Shown here piece by piece: positions 44,020 to 53,324 of a stretch of DNA of 64,000 nucleotides. Under the pieces are notes generated by a model that saw nothing but the letters and a program-made list of their open reading frames with translations, did not search any database and was not told where the DNA came from. Origin of the DNA: Methylotenera_A sp031422335 (GTDB lineage: Bacteria; Pseudomonadota; Gammaproteobacteria; Burkholderiales; Methylophilaceae). Each line of letters begins with the position of its first letter. Position 1 is the stretch's first letter. The position numbers and the translations under genes are program-made. The stretch lies in assembly GCA_031422335.1 (NCBI GenBank), contig JANOQW010000007.1, positions 4,344-68,343 of the forward strand, in the 5' to 3' direction.

Positions 44020-44472
44020 GTGGAAAATATTAGTTATGGTGCTGCCAAACAAAGCGATATTGCAGATTTAGTTAATTTGTTATCGGTACTATTTAATATC
44101 GAGGAAGACTTTAAGCCAGATGCCAGCAAACAAACCGCTGGGCTAGTATTATTGTTAAACAGCCAAGCTGGCAGCATACAAGTGGCCAGAAACGCTGCAG
44201 GCAAGATCATCGGCATGGTCACTGCGCAGTTGGTCATTTCCACCGCACAAGGCGCAGCTTCTGCTTGGGTAGAAGATATGGTGATTGATGTAAATTATCG
44301 GAGGCTGGGCATAGGCAAAACCTTGCTACAAAACACCTTGGCTTGGGCCAAACAAAATGGCGCCACGCGCGCGCAGCTGTTGGTAGATACGGCAAATACA
44401 GATGCGATTAATTACTACCAGCAGCTTGATTGGGAATCTACGCAATTGCAGGCGCGCAGAGTATTTATATAG
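44020..44472 (+). CDS. GNAT-family N-acetyltransferase
   Basis: 150 residues, GTG start two bases after the regulator stop, so translationally coupled. Acetyl-CoA motif: VEDMVIDVNYRRLGIGKTLLQNTLAWAKQNGA, with R-R-x-G-I-G-K at motif A, and a C-terminal DTANTDAINYYQQLDWESTQLQARRVF typical of GNATs acting on amines or amino acids. Substrate unknown. Co-expression with the methylamine-pathway regulator suggests an amine or amino-acid target. Confidence 0.85.
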   Translation: MENISYGAAKQSDIADLVNLLSVLFNIEEDFKPDASKQTAGLVLLLNSQAGSIQVARNAAGKIIGMVTAQLVISTAQGAASAWVEDMVIDVNYRRLGIGKTLLQNTLAWAKQNGATRAQLLVDTANTDAINYYQQLDWESTQLQARRVFI

Positions 44473-44510
44473 CATTATTTATTGAATAAAATATATACAT
44501 GTAATTTTAT

Positions 44511-44570
44511 ATGCCCTGCAAGCCAATATCTATGCGGCTCCCAGAGCATCTATTAATTAGGCTGTTTTAA
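44511..44570 (+). repeat. REP-like repeat, copy C
   Basis: ATGCCCTGCAAGCCAATATC, then TATGCGGCTCCCAGAGCATC, then tail TATTAATTAGGCTGTTTTAA. It ends at the pntB stop codon, as copy A ends at the nnrD stop. Arms ATGCCCTG / CAGAGCAT pair with one G-T. Confidence 0.8.
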
Positions 44571-44573
44571 ACT

Positions 44574-45944
44574 TTAATCAAGCGCTTTTACAATGCTCTC
44601 GACCACATGTTTTGCATCGCCAAACACCATCATGGTTTTATCTAAATAAAATAACTCATTATCAAGCCCCGCATAGCCCGCTGCCATGCTACGTTTATTG
44701 ACAATAATGGTTTTGGCTTTATACGCTTCCAAAATGGGCATGCCATAAATAGCGCTACCAGCCATTTTGGCGGCAGGGTTCACCACATCGTTGGCCCCAA
44801 TCACAAACACCACGTCGGTTTGGCCGAATTCATTATTCACATCTTCCATCTCTACCACTTGCTCATACGGTACATCTGCTTCTGCTAAAAGTACGTTCAT
44901 ATGCCCTGGCATGCGCCCTGCAACTGGGTGGATGGCATATTTCACGTTGACACCTTTTGCAATCAACTTGGTGGTCAGCTCTTGCAAAGCATGTTGCGCG
45001 CGCGAAACTGCTAGGCCATAACCTGGCACAACAATCACCGTATCGGCATTGCCCATTAAAAACGCCACATCATCTGCCGAGCCAGATTTCACGGCTTTTT
45101 GTTCACCGCCAGTCCTATCCACCGCCGCTTCTGCACCAAAGCCACCCAGCATCACCGCAATAATCGAGCGATTCATGGCCTTGCACATAATGTAGGACAA
45201 AATCGCGCCTGACGAACCCACGCAGGCGCCTGCGATAATCAACACTGGGTTATTCAGCGTAAAGCCAATACCCGCCGCTGCCCAACCAGAATAACTGTTG
45301 AGCATAGAAACTACTACGGGCATGTCTGCGCCGCCAATGGGGATGATAAGCGTAATGCCCAAAATGAGTGCAAAACCACACATGGTTAAAAATACGGTTT
45401 GATTGCCTTGCAGGTAAAACAAAATGCCAAAACCTAGCATCAACAAGGCCAGCACGAGGTTGAACAAATGCTGACCTTTGAAAATCACTGGTTTGGAGCC
45501 AAATTTACCTGAAAGCTTGCCAAAAGCGACCACAGAAGCGGTAAAAGTAATCGCACCAATAAACGCGCCTATAAATAACTCAATGCGCTGAACCGATGTA
45601 TGTGTCTCTGCCGTATTAAAGATAGCAGCAATGGCGATTAATACCGCTGACAAACCTACAAATGAGTGCATCAGCGCCACCAACTCTGGCATTTTGGTCA
45701 TCTGCACGCGTTTTGCCGCCAAAGTGCCGACAATTGCACCTAAAACAATCGCCCCCGCAATCAGTGGCATGATGAGATTGTGGCCAACAAAAAATGTGGT
45801 AATCACAGCAATCGCCATGCCTACCATGCCAAGCGTATTGCCTAGCCTTGCACTGGTTGGAGATGCCAGCCCTTTGAGCGAGAAAATAAATAACACTGCC
45901 GAGATTAAATAAGCAGCACTTGTGAAATTAGGATTAATGTCCAT
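44574..45944 (-). CDS. pntB: NAD(P) transhydrogenase beta subunit
   Basis: 456 residues. The N-terminal half has about nine transmembrane helices (proton channel part). The C-terminal domain III binds NADP(H): VIVVPGYGLAVSRAQHALQELTTKL, HPVAGRMPGHMNVLLAEA and DVVFVIGANDVVNPAAK. It couples inward proton flow to NADPH formation from NADH. Start overlaps the pntAB stop. Placement at the end of the Calvin-cycle operon suggests it supplies NADPH for CO2 fixation. Confidence 0.95.
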   Translation of the reverse strand: MDINPNFTSAAYLISAVLFIFSLKGLASPTSARLGNTLGMVGMAIAVITTFFVGHNLIMPLIAGAIVLGAIVGTLAAKRVQMTKMPELVALMHSFVGLSAVLIAIAAIFNTAETHTSVQRIELFIGAFIGAITFTASVVAFGKLSGKFGSKPVIFKGQHLFNLVLALLMLGFGILFYLQGNQTVFLTMCGFALILGITLIIPIGGADMPVVVSMLNSYSGWAAAGIGFTLNNPVLIIAGACVGSSGAILSYIMCKAMNRSIIAVMLGGFGAEAAVDRTGGEQKAVKSGSADDVAFLMGNADTVIVVPGYGLAVSRAQHALQELTTKLIAKGVNVKYAIHPVAGRMPGHMNVLLAEADVPYEQVVEMEDVNNEFGQTDVVFVIGANDVVNPAAKMAGSAIYGMPILEAYKAKTIIVNKRSMAAGYAGLDNELFYLDKTMMVFGDAKHVVESIVKALD

Positions 45945-46264
45945 TAGTGTTTGACCTCGGACACTGACTTTTCTTTTTTCTTGAACATTTCCAGCATTCT
46001 ACGTGTGACTAAAAAACCGCCAAAAATATTAATCGAAGCCAAAAAAACGGCTATTGAAGCCAAAATACTGGCTAAATTTAAGGTACTCGCATCAATAGTC
46101 ACCGTTTGTAGCATCGCTCCAACAATCACAATACCTGAAATCGCATTGGTCACCGACATCAAGGGCGTATGCAGTGCAGGCGTTACCGTCCACACTACGT
46201 GGTAGCCAACAAAAATAGCCAGCACGAAAATGGTGATATTTTGCATGGTGAGCAATTCTGTCAT
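45944..46264 (-). CDS. pntAB: NAD(P) transhydrogenase alpha subunit, membrane part
   Basis: 106 residues with three to four transmembrane helices (ITIFVLAIFVGYHVVWTV, LMSVTNAISGIVIVGAM, LASILASIAVFLASINIFGGFLVTRRML). This is the alpha-2 polypeptide found when the transhydrogenase is encoded by three genes rather than two. It lies between pntAA and pntB. Confidence 0.94.
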   Translation of the reverse strand: MTELLTMQNITIFVLAIFVGYHVVWTVTPALHTPLMSVTNAISGIVIVGAMLQTVTIDASTLNLASILASIAVFLASINIFGGFLVTRRMLEMFKKKEKSVSEVKH

Positions 46265-46291
46265 AAGCGCTTTCCTATTTCTTTTCAGTCA

Positions 46292-47431
46292 CTATTTTTT
46301 AATTAATTGGCCGTCTTTGCACATCAAACTTGCTGTCACTAACTCGTCATCCGCAGGGATATTCAATTTCCCTTCAAATATTAATAGCTTCAAAAACTCT
46401 AAAATATTACGCGCATAAAATGCCGAGGCATCCGTAGCCACCAAACTGGGTAAATTGGTATAGCCGACAATGGTCACGCCATGCTTCATAATGACTTGAT
46501 TTGCCTCGGTGAGCGGACAATTGCCAGCGCCCGTTTTACTTGTGCCTGCCGCCATATCGATAATCACTGAGCCAGCTTTCATCATGGCTACCGTTTCGGC
46601 ATGAATTAACACAGGCGGCTCGCGGCCAGGAATAAGCGCTGAGGAAATGACAATATCGGCCTCTGCGGCTCGCTGGGCAACGAGTGCAGCTTGCCGTTGC
46701 ATCCACGAAGCTGGCATTGGTCTTGCATAGCCACCAACACCTGCGGCAATTTCTTTTTCTTCTTCTGTTTCATAAGGCACATCTAAAAACTTAGCGCCAA
46801 GTGATTCTATTTGCTCTTTTACTGCAGGTCGCACGTCAGAAGCCTCGACCACTGCGCCTAATCTTTTAGCGGTAGCAATCGCTTGCAAGCCTGCAACCCC
46901 TGCCCCCAACACCAATACCCGCGCGGCTTTCACCGTGCCTGCCGAAGTCATTAACATAGGCATAAAACGTTGATAAAAATGGCTAGCGAGCAACGCAGCT
47001 TTGTATCCCGCCACATTGGCTTGCGATGACAACACGTCCATGCTTTGTGCTCTGGAGTTTCTTGGAAGCGCCTCAAGCGAAAATGCCGTGATGCCCTGTG
47101 CGGCCATGGCGTTTAATTGTGGTAGATTAAAAGGCTCTAACATTCCAATTAACACAGTGCCCGATTTCATGGCTTTAATCTCGCTTGGCTCTGGCGCACG
47201 TACTTTTAGAATTAGATCGGCTTCAAATACCTCTTTTGTGGAAACAATCTCAGCACCAGCTGCTTGATAAGCTGCATCTGTCATGCTGGCAAGTTCGCCA
47301 GCACTTTTTTGTATGAAAATTCGGCAACCTAAACCAACCATTTTTTTAACAGTTTCAGGTGTCGCAGCGACGCGCTGCTCTTCGTTTTTAATTTCGACAG
47401 GAATACCAATGACGAGTGAGTGATCTCTCAT
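46292..47431 (-). CDS. pntAA: NAD(P) transhydrogenase alpha subunit, NAD-binding part
   Basis: 379 residues, alanine-dehydrogenase-like domain I. IGIPVEIKNEEQRVAATPETVKKM at the N-terminus, Rossmann motif VLVLGAGVAGLQAIATAKRLGA with SDVRPAVKEQ, then GGYARPMPASWMQRQAALVAQ. It binds NAD(H) and passes hydride to domain III. It lies 10 bp after tpiA within the Calvin-cycle operon. Confidence 0.95.
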   Translation of the reverse strand: MRDHSLVIGIPVEIKNEEQRVAATPETVKKMVGLGCRIFIQKSAGELASMTDAAYQAAGAEIVSTKEVFEADLILKVRAPEPSEIKAMKSGTVLIGMLEPFNLPQLNAMAAQGITAFSLEALPRNSRAQSMDVLSSQANVAGYKAALLASHFYQRFMPMLMTSAGTVKAARVLVLGAGVAGLQAIATAKRLGAVVEASDVRPAVKEQIESLGAKFLDVPYETEEEKEIAAGVGGYARPMPASWMQRQAALVAQRAAEADIVISSALIPGREPPVLIHAETVAMMKAGSVIIDMAAGTSKTGAGNCPLTEANQVIMKHGVTIVGYTNLPSLVATDASAFYARNILEFLKLLIFEGKLNIPADDELVTASLMCKDGQLIKK

Positions 47432-47441
47432 TTTGCTATCT

Positions 47442-48212
47442 TTATGCTTCTACGCATTCTTGATTAGCAGCGCTGCAAATTTCCACAAAGCTAGTCACGT
47501 CAAGCGAGCTACGCCCAACCAAGCCGCCATCAATGTCTGGCATGGCAAATAGCGCTGCTGCATTGCTTGGGTTTAAACTACCCCCATACAAAATTTGCAC
47601 ATTTTCAGCTCTATTGATATCGCATTTTGCAATGCGCTGCCGAATAAACGCATGTACTTTTTGCGCTTGTTCTGGTGTGGCAGCAATGTCTGTACCTACG
47701 GCCCATAAAGGCTCATAAGCCAATACGGCTTTCCTTAACACGTCTGCCCCATAGCGGCGAATAATCGAATCTAACTGTCGTCCCACCACATACTCTGTCC
47801 AATCTGATTCGCGCTCCTCAGCAGATTCCCCCATACAAAAAATTGGGATTAAACCCGCTTTTTCTGCCGCCTCAAAACGTGTCGCAGCCGTGTCATCAGT
47901 TTCGTGGAATTGAATACGCCGCTCTGAGTGCCCAACAATCACGTATCTGCAACCATAATCGGTCAGCATATACGCAGACACCGCGCCCGTCAGCGCTACA
48001 TTTTCGTTAGCACATAAATTTTGTGCGCCCCAAGATATGTTGGAACCCTGCAAAAGTGCCTGCGCTTGTGAAATGTAAGGGTAAGGGACACAGACAGCAA
48101 AATCTGCATGCTTTAAATCTTGCACGCCTAATTTTAAGTTTTGCAACAAAATTTGGTTTTGCGCCACGCGCCCATTCATTTTCCAATTACCGACTACTAA
48201 TTTACGTCTCAT
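47442..48212 (-). CDS. tpiA: Triosephosphate isomerase
   Basis: 256 residues. MRRKLVVGNWKMNG (catalytic Lys/Asn), VIVGHSERR (catalytic His), LAYEPLWAVGT (catalytic Glu) and the phosphate loop YGGSLNPSNA with DGGLVGRSSL. It interconverts dihydroxyacetone phosphate and glyceraldehyde-3-phosphate, feeding the aldolase encoded just upstream. Family-typical length. Confidence 0.97.
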   Translation of the reverse strand: MRRKLVVGNWKMNGRVAQNQILLQNLKLGVQDLKHADFAVCVPYPYISQAQALLQGSNISWGAQNLCANENVALTGAVSAYMLTDYGCRYVIVGHSERRIQFHETDDTAATRFEAAEKAGLIPIFCMGESAEERESDWTEYVVGRQLDSIIRRYGADVLRKAVLAYEPLWAVGTDIAATPEQAQKVHAFIRQRIAKCDINRAENVQILYGGSLNPSNAAALFAMPDIDGGLVGRSSLDVTSFVEICSAANQECVEA

Positions 48213-48236
48213 GTTTTTCTCATTGGATAAGTTTAG

Positions 48237-49301
48237 CTATTTAACGATTGCAGCAAACTCGCCTTTTGCATAACGCGCTGCCATATTATCTAAAGAAATC
48301 ACTTTTATTTTAGAGGCTTGTCCTGCACTGCCAAATGCCTCAAAACGGCTTTTACACACGCTTCTAGCGGCAATTGTGGCTGCCTTTAAAAATGCGCGCG
48401 GGTCAAACTCTGCTGGGTGATGCGCCATTTCTTTGCGTATGGTGGCGGTCATGGCTAAGCGAATATCGGTATCGATATTGATTTTGCGCACACCATTTTT
48501 AATGCCTTGAACGATTTCCGAGACTGGTACACCATAAGTCTCTTTAATCTGCCCACCATATTCACGAATCATCTGCAGCCATTCTTGCTCGACACTGGAT
48601 GAGCCGTGCATCACTAAATGCGTGTTGGGAATGCGTGCATGAATGGCTCTGATTCTGTCCACAGAAAGTATATCGCCAGTCGGAGGACGGCTGAACTTAT
48701 ATGCACCGTGGCTGGTGCCAATCGCTATCGCCAGTGCATCTACTTGGGTGGCTTTTACAAAAGTAGCGGCTTCATCTGGGTCTGTAAGCATTTGTGCGTG
48801 GCTTAAAACACCTTCTGCCCCACCACCATCTTCCTCCCCTGCTTGCCCAGTTTCTAGTGACCCAAGCACGCCCAGCTCACCTTCTACCGATACGCCCACT
48901 GCATGCGCAGCCTCGACCACTTGGCGGGTCACATTGACGTTGTATTCAAACGAAGCTGGCGTTTTAGCGTCATCCATCAGCGAGCCATCCATCATGACGC
49001 TAGAAAAGCCGCTCCTCAGCGCAGTCTGACAAACTGCTGCCGAGGCGCCATGATCTTGGTGCATGCATAACGGAATATGCGGATATTGCTCGATAGCCGC
49101 CTCCACCAAGTGGCGCAAAAATGGCTCGCCGGCGTAGCCTCGTGCACCAGCCGATGCCTGTAAAATCACTGGGCTGTCGCATTCGTTAGCAGCTTGCATA
49201 ATGGCATGAATTTGCTCCATATTATTCACGTTAAACGCGGGTAATCCATATTGATGCTCTGCTGCGTGATCGAGTAATTGTCTGAGTGAAACCAGTGCCA
49301 T
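48237..49301 (-). CDS. cbbA: Class II fructose-1,6-bisphosphate/sedoheptulose-1,7-bisphosphate aldolase
   Basis: 354 residues, CbbA-type class II aldolase. LPAFNVNNMEQIHAIMQAA, zinc ligand region IPLCMHQDHGASAAVCQTAL, SVMMDGSLMDD, GTSHGAYKF and NIDTDIRLAMTATIRK. It catalyses aldol steps of the Calvin cycle. It is positioned between the phosphoglycolate phosphatase and tpiA genes. Confidence 0.95.
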   Translation of the reverse strand: MALVSLRQLLDHAAEHQYGLPAFNVNNMEQIHAIMQAANECDSPVILQASAGARGYAGEPFLRHLVEAAIEQYPHIPLCMHQDHGASAAVCQTALRSGFSSVMMDGSLMDDAKTPASFEYNVNVTRQVVEAAHAVGVSVEGELGVLGSLETGQAGEEDGGGAEGVLSHAQMLTDPDEAATFVKATQVDALAIAIGTSHGAYKFSRPPTGDILSVDRIRAIHARIPNTHLVMHGSSSVEQEWLQMIREYGGQIKETYGVPVSEIVQGIKNGVRKINIDTDIRLAMTATIRKEMAHHPAEFDPRAFLKAATIAARSVCKSRFEAFGSAGQASKIKVISLDNMAARYAKGEFAAIVK

Positions 49302-49341
49302 AGAATATGTCTCTTATTGTTGAATTAATTAGTCACTTATA

Positions 49342-50004
49342 CTAATGTTTAAGTTGAAAAAATTGTAAAACCTCGTCTAAACGATGAATCAATCTATCTG
49401 GATTTGCTGTCGCAATATCTCGCCCCGCGTTGTAGCCATAAGGCACCGCCCAGAAAGCCACCCCAGCGCTTTTCGCAGTAGCCATGTCGATTTCAGAATC
49501 GCCAACAAACAAGCTATTTTGTTTACTTTCATTTAATGAATCTAAACAATGCGCTATTACCGCAGGGTTGGGCTTTTTAACTGGTAAGGTATTGCCAGCC
49601 ACCACCACATCAAAAAAATCTTGCATGTTGTGCTGTGCCAATATTTTGCTGGTGTAAGGCTGCTCTTTATTCGTCACCACTGCTTGTTTGATGCGTTGAT
49701 CTTTAAGCTTACTTAAGGTTTCTATTACTGCGGGATAAGGCTTGCTCATCGTACCCACCACGTTTTTATAGTGCTGCATAAAGCTTTCCATCACCGTTTT
49801 CCAAGTATCAGTAAGCTCAATATCGTTTTTATTTGGCCAAGCCTGCCGCATCAGCCAAACCGTTCCATTTCCTATCCATGACGTCACTTGTGCTTCGCTG
49901 ACCGTATTGTGGCCATATTGGTTTAAGGTCGCGTTCACAGCCATCGCAATTTCACCCGCAGTATCAATTAAAGTACCATCTAAGTCGTACATCACCAATG
50001 CCAA
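49342..50004 (-). CDS. cbbZ: Phosphoglycolate phosphatase
   Basis: 220 residues, HAD superfamily. Nucleophile motif MYDLDGTLIDTAGEIA (Asp6 and Asp8 region), motif II VVTNK, motif III PVKKPNPAVI, motif IV LFVGDSEIDMATAKSAG. It removes phosphate from 2-phosphoglycolate made by the RuBisCO oxygenase reaction. It starts one base after the prk stop. Confidence 0.93.
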   Translation of the reverse strand: MALVMYDLDGTLIDTAGEIAMAVNATLNQYGHNTVSEAQVTSWIGNGTVWLMRQAWPNKNDIELTDTWKTVMESFMQHYKNVVGTMSKPYPAVIETLSKLKDQRIKQAVVTNKEQPYTSKILAQHNMQDFFDVVVAGNTLPVKKPNPAVIAHCLDSLNESKQNSLFVGDSEIDMATAKSAGVAFWAVPYGYNAGRDIATANPDRLIHRLDEVLQFFQLKH

Positions 50005-50005
50005 T

Positions 50006-50875
50006 TTAATGATCTCGTAGCTGCATCAAACGCAAAATCATCGGTGTAAAAATTAACTGCATGGCCAAGCCCATTTTACCGCCTGGTACCACCAGCGTAT
50101 TCGGACGCGACATAAGCGAGCCATGCAACATCGAAAGCAAATATGGAAAATCAATACCTTTAGGTTGCGCAAAACGAATCACCACCATGCTTTCATCGGC
50201 GCTAGGGATATGCTTGGCAATAAATGGATTGGAAGTATCTACCGAAGGCACACGCTGAAAATTAACGTGTGTGCGCGAAAACTGTGGGCAAATATGGTGA
50301 ATATAATCAGGCATGCGTCGCAAAATGGTATCCACCACTGCCTCAGGCGAATAACCACGTACCTTTTGGTCGCGGTGCATTTTCTGTATCCACTCTAGGT
50401 TAATAATCGGCACTACACCTACCAATAAATCTACGTGTTTGGCCACATTCGCCTCATCACCCACATAGCCGCCGTGCAAGCCCTCATAAAACAACACATC
50501 AGCATCTTCTGCACTATCACGCCACGGCGTTAGCGTACCTGCCGTTTGTTTATAAGGCACGCCTTCTGCTTCTGTGTGTACATATTTGCGCACTTTGCAT
50601 TGACCGGTTTGACCAAAGTTTTTAAACGTATCTTCCAAAGCCGCTAATTCATTGGCTTCTGGGCTGAAATGGCTGAAATAATTACCAGGAATTTTATTGC
50701 GTTTATTGAGTAAAGCATCCATTTCCTTGCGCTCATAACGATGCATGGAATCACCCTCAATCATTTGCGCACGAATGTTTTCTCGTCTAAAAATATAATC
50801 AAAACTCTCCATCACTGAGCTTGTACCTGCGCCAGATGAGCCTGTAATCGCGATTACGGGATATTTTTTAGACAT
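50006..50875 (-). CDS. cbbP: Phosphoribulokinase
   Basis: 289 residues, proteobacterial class I PRK. Walker A TGSSGAGTSS at residues 11-20, IEGDSMHRYERKEMD, FYEGLHGGYVGDEANVAKHVDLLVGVVPIINLEWIQKMHRD. It makes ribulose-1,5-bisphosphate for RuBisCO with ATP and is, with RuBisCO, the diagnostic Calvin-cycle enzyme. It lies between fbp and cbbZ in one operon. Confidence 0.96.
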   Translation of the reverse strand: MSKKYPVIAITGSSGAGTSSVMESFDYIFRRENIRAQMIEGDSMHRYERKEMDALLNKRNKIPGNYFSHFSPEANELAALEDTFKNFGQTGQCKVRKYVHTEAEGVPYKQTAGTLTPWRDSAEDADVLFYEGLHGGYVGDEANVAKHVDLLVGVVPIINLEWIQKMHRDQKVRGYSPEAVVDTILRRMPDYIHHICPQFSRTHVNFQRVPSVDTSNPFIAKHIPSADESMVVIRFAQPKGIDFPYLLSMLHGSLMSRPNTLVVPGGKMGLAMQLIFTPMILRLMQLRDH

Positions 50876-50898
50876 TGTTAGCCTTTATTATTCATAAA

Positions 50899-51963
50899 TT
50901 ATCTATAAAAAGTACGTTCATTAAATAATGGTAAGTGTTCATCGTTACCCTTGTCATAAGCGTCGTGATAACGCACCACATGCTCAACCTCGTTTTTAGA
51001 GCCCACAATAATCGGAATACGTTGGTGTATTTGCTCTGGCGTCACATCCAGAATACGCATTCTGCCAGTGCTTGCTGCGCCGCCCGCTTGCTCTATTAAC
51101 ATCGCCATTGGGTTAGCCTCGTACATCAAGCGCAAGCGGCCCGGTTTAGTCGCATCTTTACTATCTTTTGGATAGAGATAAATGCCGCCACGCATTAAAA
51201 TACGGTGAATATCGGCCACCATACTGCCGACCCAGCGCATATTAAAATCTTTTTCGCGCCTGCCTGCCGCTCCCGCTTTGCACTCAGTAATATAGCGCTT
51301 GATTGGTGGCTCCCAAAAGCGTTGATTGCTTGAGTTTATTGCATATTCTTTAGTGTCAACTGGTACTTGCATATTGGGGTGCGTGAGCAAAAACTGTTTG
51401 CTTGCACGATCCAAGGTAAAGCCATGCGTACCATTACCAACAGTGATTACCAGCATGGTACACGGGCCATATAGTGCATAGCCTGCAGCCAATTGCTGTT
51501 GACCAGAAATCAAGTAGTCGGCTTCATCTAAGTTAGCTTTATTGGGAGCTTTTAGAATGGAAAATATGGTGCCAATCGATACATTCACATCCACATTGGA
51601 TGAACCATCGAGTGGATCAAAAATCACTAAAAATTCGGCTTGTTTTGACTTATTTTCAACCGTTATCGGTAAATCCACCTCTTCTGACACCATGCCAGAA
51701 ACTAAGCCTGTGGCGGCTAAGCAGGCAGTGAAGATCTCATCACTGACAACATCCAAGGTTGCCTGCGTTTCACCTTGCACGTTTTCACTATTTAATTTTC
51801 CGTAAATATTCTTGCCCACATTATTATTAATGGCGCCGTTTTCAGTCAGCGCAGATATGGCTTGTGTCGCCTCTGCTATGGCGCACATTAAAGTAACTAG
51901 GCTTTGGCTTATCTGTACATTCTGCAAAAAACCAGCTAGATTTGTTTGTATTTTATTGTGCAT
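50899..51963 (-). CDS. cbbF: Class I fructose-1,6-bisphosphatase
   Basis: 354 residues. Metal-binding core LVIFDPLDGSSNVDVNVSIGTIFSI, then NGTHGFTLD, RWVGSMVADIHRILMRGGIYLYPKDSK and LRLMYEANPMAMLIEQAGG. It hydrolyses fructose-1,6-bisphosphate (possibly also sedoheptulose-1,7-bisphosphate) for regeneration of the CO2 acceptor. It starts one base after cbbX. Confidence 0.96.
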   Translation of the reverse strand: MHNKIQTNLAGFLQNVQISQSLVTLMCAIAEATQAISALTENGAINNNVGKNIYGKLNSENVQGETQATLDVVSDEIFTACLAATGLVSGMVSEEVDLPITVENKSKQAEFLVIFDPLDGSSNVDVNVSIGTIFSILKAPNKANLDEADYLISGQQQLAAGYALYGPCTMLVITVGNGTHGFTLDRASKQFLLTHPNMQVPVDTKEYAINSSNQRFWEPPIKRYITECKAGAAGRREKDFNMRWVGSMVADIHRILMRGGIYLYPKDSKDATKPGRLRLMYEANPMAMLIEQAGGAASTGRMRILDVTPEQIHQRIPIIVGSKNEVEHVVRYHDAYDKGNDEHLPLFNERTFYR

Positions 51964-51964
51964 T

Positions 51965-52849
51965 TTATTGACTTGCAGAAAACACGCGTGAGGCGCGAAT
52001 GTCAGCTTCTGTAATTAAAGACAAATCCTCAGCTGTGGTTTGTTTTTTGTGCTGTATGGCATCGTTAAATAAGCGATTCGCCTGGCGCAAACGTGCTCTA
52101 TCTAAAGCATTGCGAATAGAGCGTGCATTGGCAAAATGTGGCTGCTGTTTACGTTTTTGAATGTATTCACACATAGCAAGTTTGGCATTTTCATCCAAAT
52201 TATAGTGCATCGCATCGCTCATTAAGGTGGTGATTTCTAATAGTTCTGTTTCATTATAATCGGGAAAATCAATGTGGTGCGCTATACGCGATGACAGCCC
52301 AGGGTTAGATTTAAAAAATGTAGCCATACGGTCTTGATAGCCCGCCAAAATCACCACCAAGTCATCTCTATAATTTTCCATCGTTTGTAATAAAATCTCA
52401 ATGGCTTCTTGGCCGTAATCGCGCTCGTTTTCTGGCTTATACAGGTAATACGCCTCATCAATGAACAACACGCCTCCCATGGCTTTTTTAATTATTTCTT
52501 TGGTTTTTGGCGCGGTATGCCCTATGTATTGACCAACCAAATCGTCACGCGTGACGCTAATGACATGGTTTTGCCTAATATAGCCTAAGCGGTGCAGCAT
52601 CTCAGCCATTTTAAGTGCAACCGTAGTTTTGCCTGTGCCTGGGTTACCAGTAAAACACATGTGTAAGCTGGGTTTAGCGGCTTCAATACCTAATTGCAAC
52701 CTAGCCTTGGTAATTAGCAAATAAGCAGCAATCTCACGTATGCGCTGCTTTACTGGCACCAAGCCGATTAAATCTTGATCAAGCGCGTCTAACACCTCAT
52801 TAATATGAGATTCTTCTAGCAAAGCTTGAATATTGATTTTGTCGGCCAT
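51965..52849 (-). CDS. cbbX: CbbX, AAA+ RuBisCO activase of red-type RuBisCO
   Basis: 294 residues. Walker A TGNPGTGKTTVA (residues 67-78), Walker B GGVLFIDEAYYLY, sensor and arginine-finger segments NPGLSSRIAHHIDFPDY and ARSIRNALDRARLRQANRL. CbbX removes inhibitory sugar phosphates from red-type (form IC) RuBisCO by threading the large-subunit C-terminus. It lies 5 bp after cbbS, the standard arrangement for form IC. Confidence 0.96.
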   Translation of the reverse strand: MADKINIQALLEESHINEVLDALDQDLIGLVPVKQRIREIAAYLLITKARLQLGIEAAKPSLHMCFTGNPGTGKTTVALKMAEMLHRLGYIRQNHVISVTRDDLVGQYIGHTAPKTKEIIKKAMGGVLFIDEAYYLYKPENERDYGQEAIEILLQTMENYRDDLVVILAGYQDRMATFFKSNPGLSSRIAHHIDFPDYNETELLEITTLMSDAMHYNLDENAKLAMCEYIQKRKQQPHFANARSIRNALDRARLRQANRLFNDAIQHKKQTTAEDLSLITEADIRASRVFSASQ

Positions 52850-52854
52850 ACTGA

Positions 52855-53289
52855 CTAGTAGCGCTCGCCCTCTGGTTTATCAGTCGCGTAAGAATGAATG
52901 GTATAACGTATATTACGCCCTTCTGTTTCTTGGCGCACCAAGCTAAAACCAGGTTCGTTTGTAGGACGATTCACTATGTAAGACATGGTCGGACTTTCTA
53001 CGCCGTGTTGTGAGCTAAATGCCATCACACGTATATAATGGTTTGGAAAAGTTTTGCGGCAATTATTGATTTCCATCAAAATACCAGCTGGGTCTTTCAA
53101 ATCAAACATTGGCGCACCATACATGTCCCAATAAGTGTTACGTGGATGTGGGTCATCGGTATATTCCACCGAAATCGCCCAGCCTTTGCTCAACGCATAT
53201 TTAATTTGCGAAGTAATTTGCACATCAGTTAACGCTGGCAAAAACGAAAACTGGCCTTGCGTGACGATTCCATTTGGGTTAGTCATCAT
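52855..53289 (-). CDS. cbbS: RuBisCO small subunit, red type
   Basis: 144 residues. TQGQFSFLPALTDVQITSQIKYALSKGWAISVEYTDDPHPRNTYWDMYGAPMFDLKDPAGILMEI is the conserved red-type small-subunit start. The long C-terminal extension (SYIVNRPTNEPGFSLVRQETEGRNIRYTIHSYA) forms the extra beta-hairpin typical of form IC/ID. It lies 35 bp after cbbL. Confidence 0.97.
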   Translation of the reverse strand: MMTNPNGIVTQGQFSFLPALTDVQITSQIKYALSKGWAISVEYTDDPHPRNTYWDMYGAPMFDLKDPAGILMEINNCRKTFPNHYIRVMAFSSQHGVESPTMSYIVNRPTNEPGFSLVRQETEGRNIRYTIHSYATDKPEGERY

Positions 53290-53324
53290 AATAAGCTCTC
53301 CTTAAATTTTTAAAACCCGAATAT